This document shows positions 1 to 9,138 of a DNA stretch of 64,000 bases, in pieces. The DNA is taken from assembly GCF_023559245.1 (NCBI RefSeq), contig NZ_CP097462.1, positions 1,302,001-1,366,000 on the forward strand, written 5' to 3'. Every line of letters starts with the position of its first letter. Position 1 is the stretch's first letter. Origin of the DNA: Sphingomonas sp. KRR8 (GTDB lineage Bacteria; Pseudomonadota; Alphaproteobacteria; Sphingomonadales; Sphingomonadaceae). The position numbers and the translations under genes were made by a program. The notes beneath the pieces are model-generated. The model had not been told where the DNA came from. It was given only the letters and a program-made list of their open reading frames with translations, and did no database searches.

Positions 1-390
1 GATGCACGCCGCGCCCACACCCTGGAACACCCGGGCAGCGATCAGGCCGCTCAGCCCATGCGCCATGGCGCAGCCGAACGAGCCGATCGTGAACAGCACC
101 AGTCCCGGAAGATACACCTTCCGGTAGCCGATCGCGTCACCCAGCGCCGCCAGCGGCAGCAGCAGCATGGTGATCGTCAGCTGATAGGCGTTGACCACCC
201 ACACCGACGTCGCCGGCGTAGCGCCGATCTGCCGTGCGATGGTAGGAAGCGCGACGTTGGCGATGGATCCGTCGAGCACCGCCATCGCCAGCGCCAGCCA
301 GATGGCCGCCGCCGACCAGTAGCGCCGTGGTAGAGGCAGTCCGTCGGAGTGCTGCTCGGCGGCGGGGTGAGCGACGACAGCGTCCCGCAA
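1..390 (-). CDS. MFS drug exporter, DHA2/EmrB-like (N-terminal part)
   Basis: The first 130 residues of a major facilitator superfamily transporter are present; the rest lies beyond the left edge. The reading includes RRYWSAAAIWLALAMAVLDG, then ANVALPTIARQIGATP, SVWVVNAYQL and GDAIGYRKVYLPG. These are the TM1, TM2 and loop 2-3 motif-A landmarks of the DHA2 (14-TM, EmrB/QacA-like) proton antiporters that export drugs or amphiphiles across the inner membrane. The frame is closed upstream by a stop at 400-402. A TTG at 388-390, two bases after the stop of the DUF937 gene, is the best start and suggests translational coupling. The substrate cannot be told. Confidence 0.8.
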   Translation of the reverse strand, partial: MRDAVVAHPAAEQHSDGLPLPRRYWSAAAIWLALAMAVLDGSIANVALPTIARQIGATPATSVWVVNAYQLTITMLLLPLAALGDAIGYRKVYLPGLVLFTIGSFGCAMAHGLSGLIAARVFQGVGAACI

Positions 391-392
391 CG

Positions 393-977
393 TTACCGAT
401 TACCGCCCATCAGCCCGCCTAGCATGCCGCCCAACGGGCTGCCGCCGCCACCCTGGCCACCACCCATGGCGCCGCCGAGGATGGAGCCGAGCATCCCGCT
501 CATGCCGCCGCCCGTCGCTCCGGCCAGCAGCCCGCCAAGGCCACCCTCCTGGCTCGCGCCGCCGCCTTGCCCGTGCGCCTGCTTGGCGAAGTAACCGGCC
601 GCCAGCATCGCCACCAGCGGAAGCATTTTCTTGAGCAGGTCGGGACTCACCCCGCTCTGCTGCGATGCATGGTCCGCCACTGCACGGCTGGTGTCCTTGC
701 TGCCGAACAGCTGCCCCAGCAGCGCATTGCCCTGCCCGACGTCGGTCGGCTGCGGACCGGTGACATTGTCCATCAGCCCGCCGCCGCCCAGGCTGCCCAG
801 CATCCCGGCCAATCCGCCCAGCCCCTGAGGCTGAGCCTGCGCCTGGTTCTGCATTCCGCCGGCCACCGCCGGCAGCAGCGCGGTCAGCCCACTCTGCGCC
901 GTCTGCTGGTCGACACCCAGCTCTCGGCTGATCGCCTCCACCGCGCCGTTCTGCATCAACCCATCAAGCAAGCTCAT
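393..977 (-). CDS. DUF937 family protein (YidB-like)
   Basis: A 194-residue protein with an N-terminal helical part (MSLLDGL, AISRELGVDQQTAQSGLTAL) typical of DUF937, a family of unknown function that includes YidB. The middle and C-terminal parts are very rich in glycine and methionine (GGLLAGATGGGMSGMLGSIL, GGAMGGGQGGGG). I chose the second ATG at 977 because an AGGAGG lies nine bases before it; the in-frame ATG at 986 directly abuts that motif. The MFS gene follows two bases after the stop, so the two are probably cotranscribed. Function is unknown. Confidence 0.8.
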   Translation of the reverse strand: MSLLDGLMQNGAVEAISRELGVDQQTAQSGLTALLPAVAGGMQNQAQAQPQGLGGLAGMLGSLGGGGLMDNVTGPQPTDVGQGNALLGQLFGSKDTSRAVADHASQQSGVSPDLLKKMLPLVAMLAAGYFAKQAHGQGGGASQEGGLGGLLAGATGGGMSGMLGSILGGAMGGGQGGGGSPLGGMLGGLMGGNR

Positions 978-1114
978 GACCCTCATCCTCCTGAACGCCG
1001 TCTACACCGTCAACGCTCGCTTCGATCGGGAGGTCCGCTTGAGCGGCGAGTGCGCGTACAGGCCAGCGCCACTCAAATGGGGCGCCGACCTGTAGTGGGG
1101 GACGCGAGGCTTGC

Positions 1115-1750
1115 TCAGGCCGCGGCGAGGGCCATTCGCCGCTGGCGGCGGATTGCTACGCCCGCCGCACCGAAGCCGAACAGCATCAGCGCCCAAGTGC
1201 TGGGCTCGGGGACCGCCGCAGCGGCGGTGATCGGATTGACCTGTGCCACACCAATCTGCGTGCCCGCCGCCAGGTTCAGCCCGAATACCGAGTTGAACGC
1301 ACTGGCCGCTCCGCTGCTCAGCAGCAGTGTGTTACCCGAACCGAGATTGAACAAGGTGAGGTTGCTAGCCGCGCCGCCGTTCGCGCTGGCGTAGCCGTTA
1401 ACGGTAAGCGCGCTCGTGTCGATTACGAAGTTGCCGATGTTGAGCAGCGCCCCCAACCCGTTGCTGAAGCTCAGCCCCGATCCGTCGTGAGAGATGAGCG
1501 CCGCGCCAGTCTGATCGTTGGTCGACCCGCCGGTGATCGGAAAGGTTGCGACCGGCAGGCCATCGCCATTGAGCGCCACAGTCGCCGTGCCGGTCGTGCC
1601 GACGGTCAGCCCTGCGGAGGTGAGCACCGGAGCCGAAGTGAGCGTGACCGATGTGGAGCCGCCGATGATGTTGGCCGCGGACGCCGGTGATGCGACCATG
1701 GCCGTGACTGCCAGCGCGGCAGTGGTAAAGAGCGAACGAAGTGTGGGCAT
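1115..1750 (-). CDS. PEPxxWA-CTERM surface protein
   Basis: This 211-residue secreted protein has an N-terminal signal peptide (MPTLRSLFTTAALAVTAMVA, cleaved near SPASA). The body is rich in T, S, G and N, with a beta-rich look. The C-terminus has the exosortase sorting signal: VPEPSTWALMLFG, a hydrophobic helix and a basic tail (IRRQRR). PEP-CTERM proteins are processed by exosortase and linked to exopolysaccharide or the envelope. No exosortase gene lies in the window, so it must be elsewhere. The start at 1750 is preceded by GGAGA; an upstream in-frame ATG at 1780 would add ten residues before the signal peptide. Confidence 0.88.
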   Translation of the reverse strand: MPTLRSLFTTAALAVTAMVASPASAANIIGGSTSVTLTSAPVLTSAGLTVGTTGTATVALNGDGLPVATFPITGGSTNDQTGAALISHDGSGLSFSNGLGALLNIGNFVIDTSALTVNGYASANGGAASNLTLFNLGSGNTLLLSSGAASAFNSVFGLNLAAGTQIGVAQVNPITAAAAVPEPSTWALMLFGFGAAGVAIRRQRRMALAAA

Positions 1751-1935
1751 GCCAATCTCCATGAGAAGAGGACGTGCCAATGATCCGCCGCAGCGGAGAG
1801 CACGCGTTAACCAAAAACATGGTCAACGCCTTCGTTCCGCTCGACAGAAAGCGCGAAAAACCGCTAAGTTGTTGAGCAATCAAGCAAAGTGCGACGGCTA
1901 GGGCTTTGGACCGTATCGGCTCGCTTACCGCCGGC

Positions 1936-2466
1936 TCAGCCCGCCTTCGCCACCGCCACCAGCGCCGGACGCAGCAGCCGGTCCTTGAGCATATAGCCCG
2001 CCTGCATCTCCTCGACGATCGTCCCGGGCTCGGCATCCGCCGAAGGCACCTCGATCATCGCCTGGTGCTTGTTGGGGTCGAGCGGCTGGCCCTTGGCATC
2101 GACCCGCACCACGCCGTGCCGGCCGAATACCGTGTCGAGCTCGCGCAGGGTCGCCTGGATGCCGTTCACGAAATTCTCGTCCGTGCCGACCGGCACATGG
2201 GCCAGCGCGCGGTCGAGGTGGTCACGCACCGCCAGCATGTCGCGGGCAAAGCCGGTCGAGGCATAGGCCGCCGCCTGGTCGCGCTCGCCTTCCAGCCGGC
2301 GGCGCACATTCTGCACTTCGGCGGCGGCATAGAGCGCCTTGTTCTTCGCCTCCTCGAGTTGCGCCTCGAGCTCGGCCACGCGGTCGTGCTCCTGCAGCTC
2401 GGGGGCATCGGCGGCGGTGTCGGCGCGCAGCTCGGCGGCCTCGTCGTGAAGCTTGTCGTCCATCAT
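1936..2466 (-). CDS. grpE: nucleotide exchange factor GrpE
   Basis: GrpE (176 residues) is the ADP/ATP exchange factor for DnaK in the cytosolic Hsp70 cycle. The N-terminal half is a long charged coiled coil (VAELEAQLEEAKNKALYAAA). The C-terminal beta domain has the family landmarks, including NPNK-like DPNKHQAMIEVPSAD, PGTIVEEMQAGY and LLRPALVAVAK. Its ATG at 2464-2466 overlaps the TGA of hrcA (ATGA), so the two are translationally coupled; a second ATG follows at once. The hrcA-grpE order is common in alphaproteobacteria. Confidence 0.95.
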   Translation of the reverse strand: MMDDKLHDEAAELRADTAADAPELQEHDRVAELEAQLEEAKNKALYAAAEVQNVRRRLEGERDQAAAYASTGFARDMLAVRDHLDRALAHVPVGTDENFVNGIQATLRELDTVFGRHGVVRVDAKGQPLDPNKHQAMIEVPSADAEPGTIVEEMQAGYMLKDRLLRPALVAVAKAG

Positions 2467-3494
2467 CCCATCAATCTCGTAAGTGCTTGTGCTGTGTAAT
2501 CCACCATGGGCACCACCCGCGCATAGTTCAACCGGGTTGGCCCGATCACGCCCACGACTCCGACCACTTCGCCGGCCATGTCGCGATAGGGCGCGGCGAT
2601 CACGCTCGACCCCGACAACGCGAACATGCGGTTCTCGGACCCGATAAAAATTCGGCACCCCTGCCCTTCGCGCGCGCTTTCCAGCAGCCGCACGATCTCC
2701 TGCCGGTCCTCCAGTTCCTCCAGCAGCCGCCGCACCCGGTCGAGGTCGGCGGCCGCGTGCTCGTCCAACAGCCGCGCCTGCCCGCGCACGATCAGAATCG
2801 GCCGCCGCGCGCTGTCCTCGCGCCACTCGGCCAGCCCCTGCGCCACCAGTTCGGCCGCCGCCGCGTCAATCGCCTGCCGCCGCTCGATCATCTCCTGCCG
2901 CAGCCGGCCTTCGGCTTCGCCCAAAGTCATCCCTGTGAGCCGCGCCGAGACGAAATTGCCGACCTCCGCCAGCGCCATCGCACTGGTGCCCGGCGGCAGG
3001 TCGATCACCCTGTTCTCGACGCTTCCGTCCGTTCCCACCAGCACCGCCAGCGCCTGGGCAGGTCCCAGGGGGACGAACGACAATTGCTTCAGCCGCGGCT
3101 CCAGCTTTGGCGCCACCACCACCCCGGCGCAGGCCGACAGCCCGGACAAGGCTGCCGTCGCATTGGCCAGCGCTTCCTCGATCGGCCGGTCGCGCAGCTG
3201 CGCCTCGATCGCCGCCCGTTCGTCGCGCCCGGGCAGGTGCGACTGCATGATCCCGTCGACGAACAGCCGCAACCCCGTCTCGGTCGGTATGCGCCCCGCG
3301 CTGGTATGCGGGTGGGTCAGCAGCCCCCTTTCCTCCAACTCCGCCAGCACCGAGCGGATGGAGGCCGACGACAAGTTCATCGACCCTGCGAGGATCTTCG
3401 ATCCCACCGGCTGCCCGCGCTCCAGATAGGCCTCCACGACCAGCCCGAAGATCGAGCGCATCCGGTCGGTCAGTTCGGTGATGGGGAGCGACAT
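2463..3494 (-). CDS. hrcA: heat-inducible transcription repressor HrcA
   Basis: HrcA represses class I heat-shock operons by binding CIRCE operators, with activity tuned by GroEL. The 343-residue protein begins with a winged-helix part ([20 protein letters not shown], then [20 protein letters not shown]). It continues with the GAF-like/dimerisation domain and ends [19 protein letters not shown], the family's usual C-terminus. ATG 3494 is preferred to the in-frame ATG at 3503 because homologues start close to the ITELTDR motif, but neither has a good Shine-Dalgarno. I see no CIRCE inverted repeat in the 70 bases shared with the divergent rph, so autoregulation through CIRCE is not evident here. 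Confidence 0.95.
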   Translation of the reverse strand: MSLPITELTDRMRSIFGLVVEAYLERGQPVGSKILAGSMNLSSASIRSVLAELEERGLLTHPHTSAGRIPTETGLRLFVDGIMQSHLPGRDERAAIEAQLRDRPIEEALANATAALSGLSACAGVVVAPKLEPRLKQLSFVPLGPAQALAVLVGTDGSVENRVIDLPPGTSAMALAEVGNFVSARLTGMTLGEAEGRLRQEMIERRQAIDAAAAELVAQGLAEWREDSARRPILIVRGQARLLDEHAAADLDRVRRLLEELEDRQEIVRLLESAREGQGCRIFIGSENRMFALSGSSVIAAPYRDMAGEVVGVVGVIGPTRLNYARVVPMVDYTAQALTRLMG

Positions 3495-3565
3495 GCCATT
3501 CATCTAGGATTGGCGGGCGACAGGGTCTAGGGAGCCGCCAAATCAGACCTCAAGGAGAATTGCCC

Positions 3566-4276
3566 ATGCGCCCCAGCGGCCGCGCCCCCGACCAGATGCG
3601 TGAACTCCGGTTCGAGCCCGGCTTCACCAAGCATGCGGAAGGCTCCTGCCTGGTCAGTTTCGGGGACACCCGCGTGCTGGTCACTGCCAGCCTTGAGGAA
3701 AAGGTCCCGCCGTTCCTGCGCGGCAAGGGCCAGGGCTGGGTCACCGCCGAATATGGCATGCTCCCCCGCGCCACCCACACGCGCGGCGCGCGCGAGGCCG
3801 CCAAGGGCAAGCAGTCCGGCCGCACCCAGGAAATCCAGCGCCTGATCGGCCGCTCGCTTCGTGCGGTCACCGACATGAAGCTGCTGGGTGAGCGCCAGAT
3901 CACGCTCGACTGCGACGTCATCCAGGCCGACGGCGGCACACGCACCGCGGCCATCTCGGGCGCGTGGGTGGCACTTCGCCTGGCCGTCGATGGCATCATG
4001 GGCCAGCTGACCGCCGACCCGATCAAGACCCAGGTCGCGGCGGTCAGCTGCGGCATCTACGAGGGCACGCCCGTCCTCGACCTCGACTATCGCGAGGATT
4101 CAAACGCCCACAGCGACGGCAATTTCGTCCTTACCGGCGACAACAACATCGTCGAAGCCCAGCTTACCGCCGAAGGCGCGCTGTTCGACGAGGAAGGCCT
4201 GCTCCGCCTAATGCGCCTCGCGCGCATCGGCTGCGCCCACATCTTCGAGGCCCAGCGCCAGGCGGTCGGCCGATGA
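3566..4276 (+). CDS. rph: ribonuclease PH
   Basis: RNase PH (236 residues) is a phosphate-dependent 3'-to-5' exoribonuclease that trims tRNA 3' ends as a hexamer. The sequence starts [20 protein letters not shown]. It has the conserved [17 protein letters not shown], the phosphate-site [36 protein letters not shown], and [11 protein letters not shown] near the C-terminus. ATG 3566 is preceded by AAGGAG at eight bases, better than an in-frame TTG at 3560. It overlaps rdgB by four bases (ATGA). Confidence 0.96.
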   Translation: MRPSGRAPDQMRELRFEPGFTKHAEGSCLVSFGDTRVLVTASLEEKVPPFLRGKGQGWVTAEYGMLPRATHTRGAREAAKGKQSGRTQEIQRLIGRSLRAVTDMKLLGERQITLDCDVIQADGGTRTAAISGAWVALRLAVDGIMGQLTADPIKTQVAAVSCGIYEGTPVLDLDYREDSNAHSDGNFVLTGDNNIVEAQLTAEGALFDEEGLLRLMRLARIGCAHIFEAQRQAVGR

Positions 4277-4878
4277 AGGCGGTCGGCCCCAAGCTGGTCA
4301 TCGCGACCCACAACAGCGGCAAGCTGCGCGAGATCCGCGAACTCCTTGCCCCCTTTGGCATCGAGTGCCTCGGCGCGGCCGAACTCGATCTGCCCGAGCC
4401 GGAGGAGACCGGTGTCACCTTCGTCGACAATGCCGAGCTGAAGGCCCGGGCCGCCGCCGACCTCACCGGCCTCCCCGCCCTGTCCGACGACAGCGGCCTC
4501 AGCGTCGACGCGCTGCATGGGGAGCCGGGCATCCACTCTGCCCGCTGGGCGGAGGATGAAAGCGGACGGCGGGACTTCGATCATGCGATGGAGAAGGTCG
4601 AAGCTGCGCTGCAGCAGGCCGGCCCCGACGCCGGCCGCGACGCCCACTTCACCTGCGTCCTCTCGCTCGCCTGGCCCGACGGCACGGTTGAAAGCTTCGA
4701 AGGCAAGGTCCTCGGCAGCCTGGTCTGGCCGCCGCGCGGGCAGAATGGCTTCGGCTACGACGCCATGTTCCTGCCCGTCGGCGGCGCGTTGACGTTTGGG
4801 GAGATGGATCCGGCCGCCAAGCACGCCATCAGTCACCGAGCCAAGGCATTCGAAAAGCTGGTCGCAGCGCTGGGCTAG
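4273..4878 (+). CDS. rdgB: non-canonical purine NTP pyrophosphatase (RdgB/HAM1)
   Basis: This 201-residue house-cleaning enzyme hydrolyses dITP, ITP and XTP to monophosphates, keeping deaminated purines out of nucleic acids. Visible motifs are [15 protein letters not shown] at the N-terminus, [35 protein letters not shown] and [13 protein letters not shown], with a closing SHRAKAF. The ATG at 4273 overlaps the rph stop, giving an rph-rdgB two-gene operon. It is followed by an S33 peptidase gene 59 bases later. Confidence 0.95.
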   Translation: MKAVGPKLVIATHNSGKLREIRELLAPFGIECLGAAELDLPEPEETGVTFVDNAELKARAAADLTGLPALSDDSGLSVDALHGEPGIHSARWAEDESGRRDFDHAMEKVEAALQQAGPDAGRDAHFTCVLSLAWPDGTVESFEGKVLGSLVWPPRGQNGFGYDAMFLPVGGALTFGEMDPAAKHAISHRAKAFEKLVAALG

Positions 4879-4937
4879 AGGCCTCTTTCCACTCCCCGAC
4901 GCCTGTGCCAGCCTCCTCCCAATCGCAGGAGGACGGC

Positions 4938-5969
4938 ATGGCGAAGATGGGCTCAACGTTGATGATGGCGCTGGCGGCTTCGATCGCCGTCCCGGCCGGC
5001 GCTTCCGCGCCGCCTGCCACCCCTCCCGCCTCCTTTTACGACAACTCCGCCCATCCGGACGCGTGGAGCGGCGGTCAGCGTAAGCTCACCATCTCCACCC
5101 CGAAGGGACCGCATCAGGTCTGGATCAAGCGGGTCGGCAACAACCCGCGCCTCAAGCTGCTGCTGCTCACCGGCGGCCCCGGCCTCAGCCACGCCTACAT
5201 GGACGTGTTCGACAGCTTCCTGCCGCAGGCCGGCGTCGAATATTACCACTACGACCAGCTCGAGACCGGCGACAGCGACCGGCCCGACGATCCCGACCTG
5301 TGGACCCTCGCCCGTTACGTCGATGAGGTAGATCAGGTCCGCCGGCAGATCGGCGGCAACAAGTCCAACTTCTGCCTGATCGGCCACAGCTGGGGCGGGC
5401 TGCTGGCCATGGAATATGCGCTGACCCACCAGTCCGACATGAAGTGCCTGGTCATCAGCAACATGATGGCCTCCATCCCCGCCTATAACCGCTACGCCAC
5501 CGATGTTCTCGAACCCAGGATGGACCAGGCCGCCCTCCGGCAGATCCTGGTAATGGAGCGAGCCGGCCAGACCGAGCAGCCAGGCTACATGGCCCTGCTC
5601 ATCCCCCATTGGTACGAACAGCACCTGCTGCGCCGCCCGGCCGCGCAGTGGCCGGTGACGCTCGACCTGGCGCAGAAGAACATGAACCGGCGCTTCTACG
5701 TCACCATGCAGGGGCCCAGCGAAATGGGCGCCAGCGGGCGGCTGGTGAACTGGGACCGATTCAATGACCTGAAGCGCATCACGGTCCCGACGCTGGTCAT
5801 TTCCGGCAAGCATGACACGATGGACCCGGCCTACATGGCGGCGATGGCGAAGCGGCTACCCCACGGCACCCTGCTCGCCACCAATGGCAGTCACATGGCC
5901 ATGTACGATGACCAGCAGACTTACTTCAGCGGGCTCACACGCTGGTTGAAGGCGCAGGCCGCCCGCTAG
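4938..5969 (+). CDS. secreted prolyl-aminopeptidase-like alpha/beta hydrolase (S33)
   Basis: A 343-residue exported hydrolase with a signal peptide (about residues 1-25, ending near AGASA) and an alpha/beta-hydrolase fold. It has the oxyanion-hole LTGGPG (about 78-82), the nucleophile elbow GHSWGG with Ser151, an acid in ISGKHDTMD (about 294) and a histidine in NGSHMAMYD (about 321). The GGPG plus GHSWGG pair is characteristic of the proline iminopeptidase family S33, which removes N-terminal proline or acts on related amides. The start at 4938 has AGGAGG seven bases before it. The true substrate is not evident. Confidence 0.88.
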   Translation: MAKMGSTLMMALAASIAVPAGASAPPATPPASFYDNSAHPDAWSGGQRKLTISTPKGPHQVWIKRVGNNPRLKLLLLTGGPGLSHAYMDVFDSFLPQAGVEYYHYDQLETGDSDRPDDPDLWTLARYVDEVDQVRRQIGGNKSNFCLIGHSWGGLLAMEYALTHQSDMKCLVISNMMASIPAYNRYATDVLEPRMDQAALRQILVMERAGQTEQPGYMALLIPHWYEQHLLRRPAAQWPVTLDLAQKNMNRRFYVTMQGPSEMGASGRLVNWDRFNDLKRITVPTLVISGKHDTMDPAYMAAMAKRLPHGTLLATNGSHMAMYDDQQTYFSGLTRWLKAQAAR

Positions 5970-6040
5970 GAGGTCGACGATTCGCGGCGCTCGCCGCCGG
6001 CGGCACGGAACCAGCGGCAACCCGGAGTGACCCTGAGCGT

Positions 6041-6283
6041 CTAATAGGTCCGTTTTGAACCTCGGCGTCTCGCAGGTTGAGGCTCGGCCAACAGCTCGAT
6101 GCACTCGCTGAGCTTGGCGCCGACCACACCCTCGTCGAGCTCCTCGTCGATGATCGTCAGGGCATCTCGCAGCATCGATAGCACGCGCTGGCGCGCACCG
6201 GCCCCGCCAGTGTCGTTGCCAGCGACCTTCTTGCCCAGCTGCCCCGCGTGTTCCGCGGCCTCATTGCCCACTCGCCCCATCAT
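6041..6283 (-). CDS. small hypothetical protein
   Basis: An 80-residue predicted protein with a convincing helical core (RQRVLSMLRDALTIIDEELD, EGVVGAKLSECIELL) and a basic tail (RRRGSKRTY). It resembles short uncharacterised sphingomonad proteins that contain an 'IDEELDDGIVGAKL'-type stretch, though I know no function for them. Two adjacent ATGs (6283 and 6280) could serve as the start; no strong ribosome site is seen. The reading frame stays open farther upstream to 6484, but that part lacks protein-like character. Confidence 0.55.
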   Translation of the reverse strand: MMGRVGNEAAEHAGQLGKKVAGNDTGGAGARQRVLSMLRDALTIIDEELDEGVVGAKLSECIELLAEPQPARRRGSKRTY

Positions 6284-6469
6284 CACTGCTGGCTGCAGGA
6301 AAAGTGCCCGAAGTGAAACCGATATCCTTAGCGTTACGTCCAAAACGGATCCGATCGTCGGCCGCACATCCTTGAGCACAACGCCGCAGCCGATAGCGTG
6401 CCGAACAGCGAATGACGCCGCCCGCGGGCTACTGCCACGGTCGGTACAGCTGAGTGCAAGCGTAAACTC

Positions 6470-6937
6470 ATGAGTGTTGAACAAGACGTCTATGCCTCCG
6501 AACTGCGCCGGATCAGGGACACGGTCGACCGCCTGCTGAACGAAGGGGCCGGCGGCGACCTGATCGAAGGCCTGGACAACACGCTCAGCAAGACGAGCCA
6601 GGACCTCAGCCGTGCGGTGAAGCGCATCCTGCGCTTCCGCGACCTAAGGAATGAGATGTTCGGCGGTCAGCTGTTCGCCGATCCCGCCTGGGACATGATG
6701 CTGGAAATCTTCATGTGCGACCTGACCCAGCAGCGTATTTCCGTCTCCGCCGCCTGCGCCGGAAGCCGGGTGCCAGCGACCACTGGCCTGCGCTGGGCCA
6801 AGCTGCTCGAACGGCGCGGCATCCTCACCCGCCGCAACGACCCGCTCGACAGCCGCCGGGTCCACCTATCCCTCAGCGAGGAAGCCTTCACCAAGATGCG
6901 GCTCCTGATGGAGCACCGCCTGGCCGGCCTGACTTGA
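6470..6937 (+). CDS. MarR-like winged-helix transcriptional regulator
   Basis: A 155-residue protein. The N-terminal half is helical (LRRIRDTVDRLLNEG). The C-terminal half is a winged helix: FADPAWDMMLEIFMCDL, QQRISVSAACAGSRVPATTG as the recognition helix region, LRWAKLLERRGILTRRNDP and DSRRVHLSLSEEA as the wing. This arrangement is common among MarR-type regulators of sphingomonads. No ligand-binding Cys pattern stands out. The 186 bases upstream, shared with the divergent small gene at 6283, should hold its promoter, but I cannot point to an operator. The targets are unknown. Confidence 0.8.
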   Translation: MSVEQDVYASELRRIRDTVDRLLNEGAGGDLIEGLDNTLSKTSQDLSRAVKRILRFRDLRNEMFGGQLFADPAWDMMLEIFMCDLTQQRISVSAACAGSRVPATTGLRWAKLLERRGILTRRNDPLDSRRVHLSLSEEAFTKMRLLMEHRLAGLT

Positions 6938-6941
6938 GCTC

Positions 6942-7544
6942 CTAGCGCCCGCCCGCCAGCTGCACCGGTGCGCCGAGCCCCATCGCCAGCCCGTCCTTGT
7001 TGCCGGTGGGCGCGTAACGGCAGACCAAGTAATCGGTCGTGGCGCTCGAGGCCAAGGCGCAACCGATCTCGGTCGTGCTCGGCCACACGATCTGCGTCCA
7101 GTGCGCCACCGCTTCCCAGTCGCCGGTCGCGCTGACGTTCGGGAACACGCCGGGGCGGAATAGCTGACGCTCGTCGACCATGACGCCGACCATCACCGCA
7201 TAATCGAACGCCCCGCGCGTCCCCTTCCACAGATTCTCGCCCATCAGCTTGCGCCGACCGGGCGTCGGGTCGTGACGGTAGATGCCGGTCGTCGCCATCT
7301 GCTCGGCATAGACCTTCGCCGCCGCCGCCAGCCCGTCGTTCCAGGTGACCGGCGCAACGCCGAAATCCGCCCGCGCCCGGTTGTGCAGGGCCAACGCCGC
7401 CGCCTTCAGCAGCGCGTCCCCGCGCCACGCCGGTTCGGGCCAGTTGGCACTCGGCCGCACCGGCGTGACCGGCACGTAAGTCGCGGCAGCCAGGCCCGTG
7501 CATGGCGCGGCAAGGAACAGCAGGCTAAGCGCGGCGCGGATCAT
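6942..7544 (-). CDS. CAP/SCP domain secreted protein
   Basis: A 200-residue secreted protein: signal peptide (MIRAALSLLFLAAPCTGLAA) followed by a CAP (SCP/PR-1) domain. Typical CAP features are ALHNRARADFGVAPVTWND, KLMGENLW, AVAHWTQIVWPST, GCALASSATTDYLVCRY. The role of bacterial CAP proteins is mostly unknown; they act outside the cytoplasm. GGAGG sits just ahead of the start codon. Its ATG (7542-7544) overlaps the ATG of the divergent hemW in the palindrome CATG, so each gene's leader lies inside the other's coding sequence if both starts are right. Confidence 0.88.
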   Translation of the reverse strand: MIRAALSLLFLAAPCTGLAAATYVPVTPVRPSANWPEPAWRGDALLKAAALALHNRARADFGVAPVTWNDGLAAAAKVYAEQMATTGIYRHDPTPGRRKLMGENLWKGTRGAFDYAVMVGVMVDERQLFRPGVFPNVSATGDWEAVAHWTQIVWPSTTEIGCALASSATTDYLVCRYAPTGNKDGLAMGLGAPVQLAGGR

Positions 7545-8706
7545 GGCCTCCGCACTTTCGCCCCTCCCGGTTAACGAAGCCTCACCGCTCGCGCTCTACG
7601 TCCATTGGCCGTTCTGCGTCAGCAAATGCCCCTATTGTGACTTCAACAGCCATGTCCGCTCGTCCATCGACCAGCAGGCCTGGCGCGACGCCCTCCTCGC
7701 CGACCTCGCCTATGAGGCCGCGCTGCTCCCGGGCCGCTCCCTGGGCAGTATCTTCTTCGGCGGCGGCACCCCCTCGCTGATGGACCCCGCCACCGTTGCC
7801 GCCGTGATCGAGGCCGCCCAGCGCCACTGGCCCGCGACGTCCGACCTCGAGATCACCCTTGAGGCCAACCCCAGTTCGGTCGAGGCCGCCAACTTCGCCG
7901 ACCTCGCCGCCGCCGGCGTCAACCGGGTCAGCCTCGGCCTCCAGTCGCTTGACGACGACGCCCTTCGCTTCCTCGGCCGCGCCCACGACACGAAGGAAGC
8001 GCTCGCCGCCCTCGACACCGCGCAGCGGCACTTCGGCCGGGTCAGCATCGATCTCATCTATGCGCTCCCCGGCCAGACCGCCGACCAGTGGCAGGCCATG
8101 CTCACCCGCGCTCTCGGCTTCGGCACTGGCCACCTCTCGCTCTACCAGCTGACGATTGAGCCCGGGACCAAGTTCGCCGCCCTCCACGCCGCCGGTCGCT
8201 TCACGCCGTTGGATGAGGACAGCGCCGCCGGCCTGTTCGAACTGACGGCGGAGATGACGGACGCCGCCAGCCGACCCGCCTACGAGATCAGCAACCACGC
8301 CGTCCCGGGACAGGAGAGCCGGCACAACCTCACTTACTGGCGCTATGGCGATTATGCCGGGATCGGTCCCGGAGCCCACGGCCGCCGCAACGGCCTTCGT
8401 ACCGTGCGCCACAAGAAGCCGGAGAACTTCCTCGCCGCGCTCGCCCGGAACGGCCACGGCATGGTGGAGGAAGAGCCGCTCTCATCGGAAGAATCCGCGC
8501 ACGAAGCGCTGGTGATGGGCCTGCGTCTCGCCGAAGGGATCGATCCCGCCGCGCTGCAGCGCCGCTTCGGCCGCCCGCTCATCGACGCCGCCGCTGCTTT
8601 CCGCCTGGCGCAGCTCCGGCTCCTCGATCAGTCGCCCGAGCGCCTGCGTGTCACTCCGGCCGGCCGCCTTGTCCTCGACCGGATCCTGGCCGAGGTCGCC
8701 GCCTGA
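7543..8706 (+). CDS. hemW: radical SAM family heme chaperone HemW
   Basis: This 387-residue protein is related to coproporphyrinogen III dehydrogenase and is thought to deliver heme to respiratory enzymes. The radical-SAM cluster motif is CVSKCPYCDF (Cys25, Cys29, Cys32). It is followed by IFFGGGTPSLM, LEANPSSVE, GVNRVSLGLQSLDD, SIDLIYALPGQT and the HemW C-terminal domain (YEISNHAVPGQESRHNLTYW). The start at 7543 is inferred from family length; an ATG at 7498 is in frame but would run deep into the CAP gene. Confidence 0.93.
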   Translation: MASALSPLPVNEASPLALYVHWPFCVSKCPYCDFNSHVRSSIDQQAWRDALLADLAYEAALLPGRSLGSIFFGGGTPSLMDPATVAAVIEAAQRHWPATSDLEITLEANPSSVEAANFADLAAAGVNRVSLGLQSLDDDALRFLGRAHDTKEALAALDTAQRHFGRVSIDLIYALPGQTADQWQAMLTRALGFGTGHLSLYQLTIEPGTKFAALHAAGRFTPLDEDSAAGLFELTAEMTDAASRPAYEISNHAVPGQESRHNLTYWRYGDYAGIGPGAHGRRNGLRTVRHKKPENFLAALARNGHGMVEEEPLSSEESAHEALVMGLRLAEGIDPAALQRRFGRPLIDAAAAFRLAQLRLLDQSPERLRVTPAGRLVLDRILAEVAA

Positions 8707-8709
8707 CGC

Positions 8710-9039
8710 TTACGGATTATGCGCCGCCCAATTGTTCTTGGCGGTCTCCATATAGTCATCGACCGCCATGTTGGCCCCTTCGGTCGCCGACTTGCGGGAC
8801 GCCCCGTTGCGCATGTCGAAGCTGATCATCGCGTCGGTCAGCGCCTGCTGCTGCGCGGCGCACTGCGCGCGGACGAAGTCGGCGAACTTGTCAGCCGTCA
8901 CCGCCGGCGGCTTGGCGGCCGCGACGGCGCTGGTGAGGCAACTGCGATAGGCCGCCCGGTTGCGATCGATCGCGGCTGTGTTGGGCGCCGCACCACCGGC
9001 CGGAGCAGCGGCAAAGGCAAGCAGAACAAGCGATAACAT
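8710..9039 (-). CDS. small secreted hypothetical protein
   Basis: A 109-residue protein with an N-terminal signal peptide (MLSLVLLAFAAAPAGGAA). The helical mature part contains a conserved-looking pair of cysteines (YRSCLTSAV and VRAQCAAQQQALTDAM) that could form a disulfide in the periplasm. GGAGGAGG precedes the ATG at eight bases, so translation is likely. It converges on hemW with three bases between the stops. I do not recognise a function; related short proteins with an AAYRxC...C pattern are frequent in sphingomonads. Confidence 0.7.
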   Translation of the reverse strand: MLSLVLLAFAAAPAGGAAPNTAAIDRNRAAYRSCLTSAVAAAKPPAVTADKFADFVRAQCAAQQQALTDAMISFDMRNGASRKSATEGANMAVDDYMETAKNNWAAHNP

Positions 9040-9138
9040 CGACTTCCTCCTCCCGTTACGGTCGCAGAATGACTCTTATGTGCCGCTTTGACCAGAGGGG
9101 CCGCAGCGCTTCCGCCACGGCCCTCCGGATCCTTTCGA

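Noticed and set aside
2487..3530. Long open frame on the plus strand opposite hrcA
   Set aside because: It is a GC-rich shadow of hrcA with histidine-, arginine- and proline-rich sequence and no family pattern. The minus-strand HrcA is unambiguous.
3495..3565. CIRCE operator searched for between hrcA and rph
   Set aside because: No TTAGCACTC-N9-GAGTGCTAA-like inverted repeat is present.
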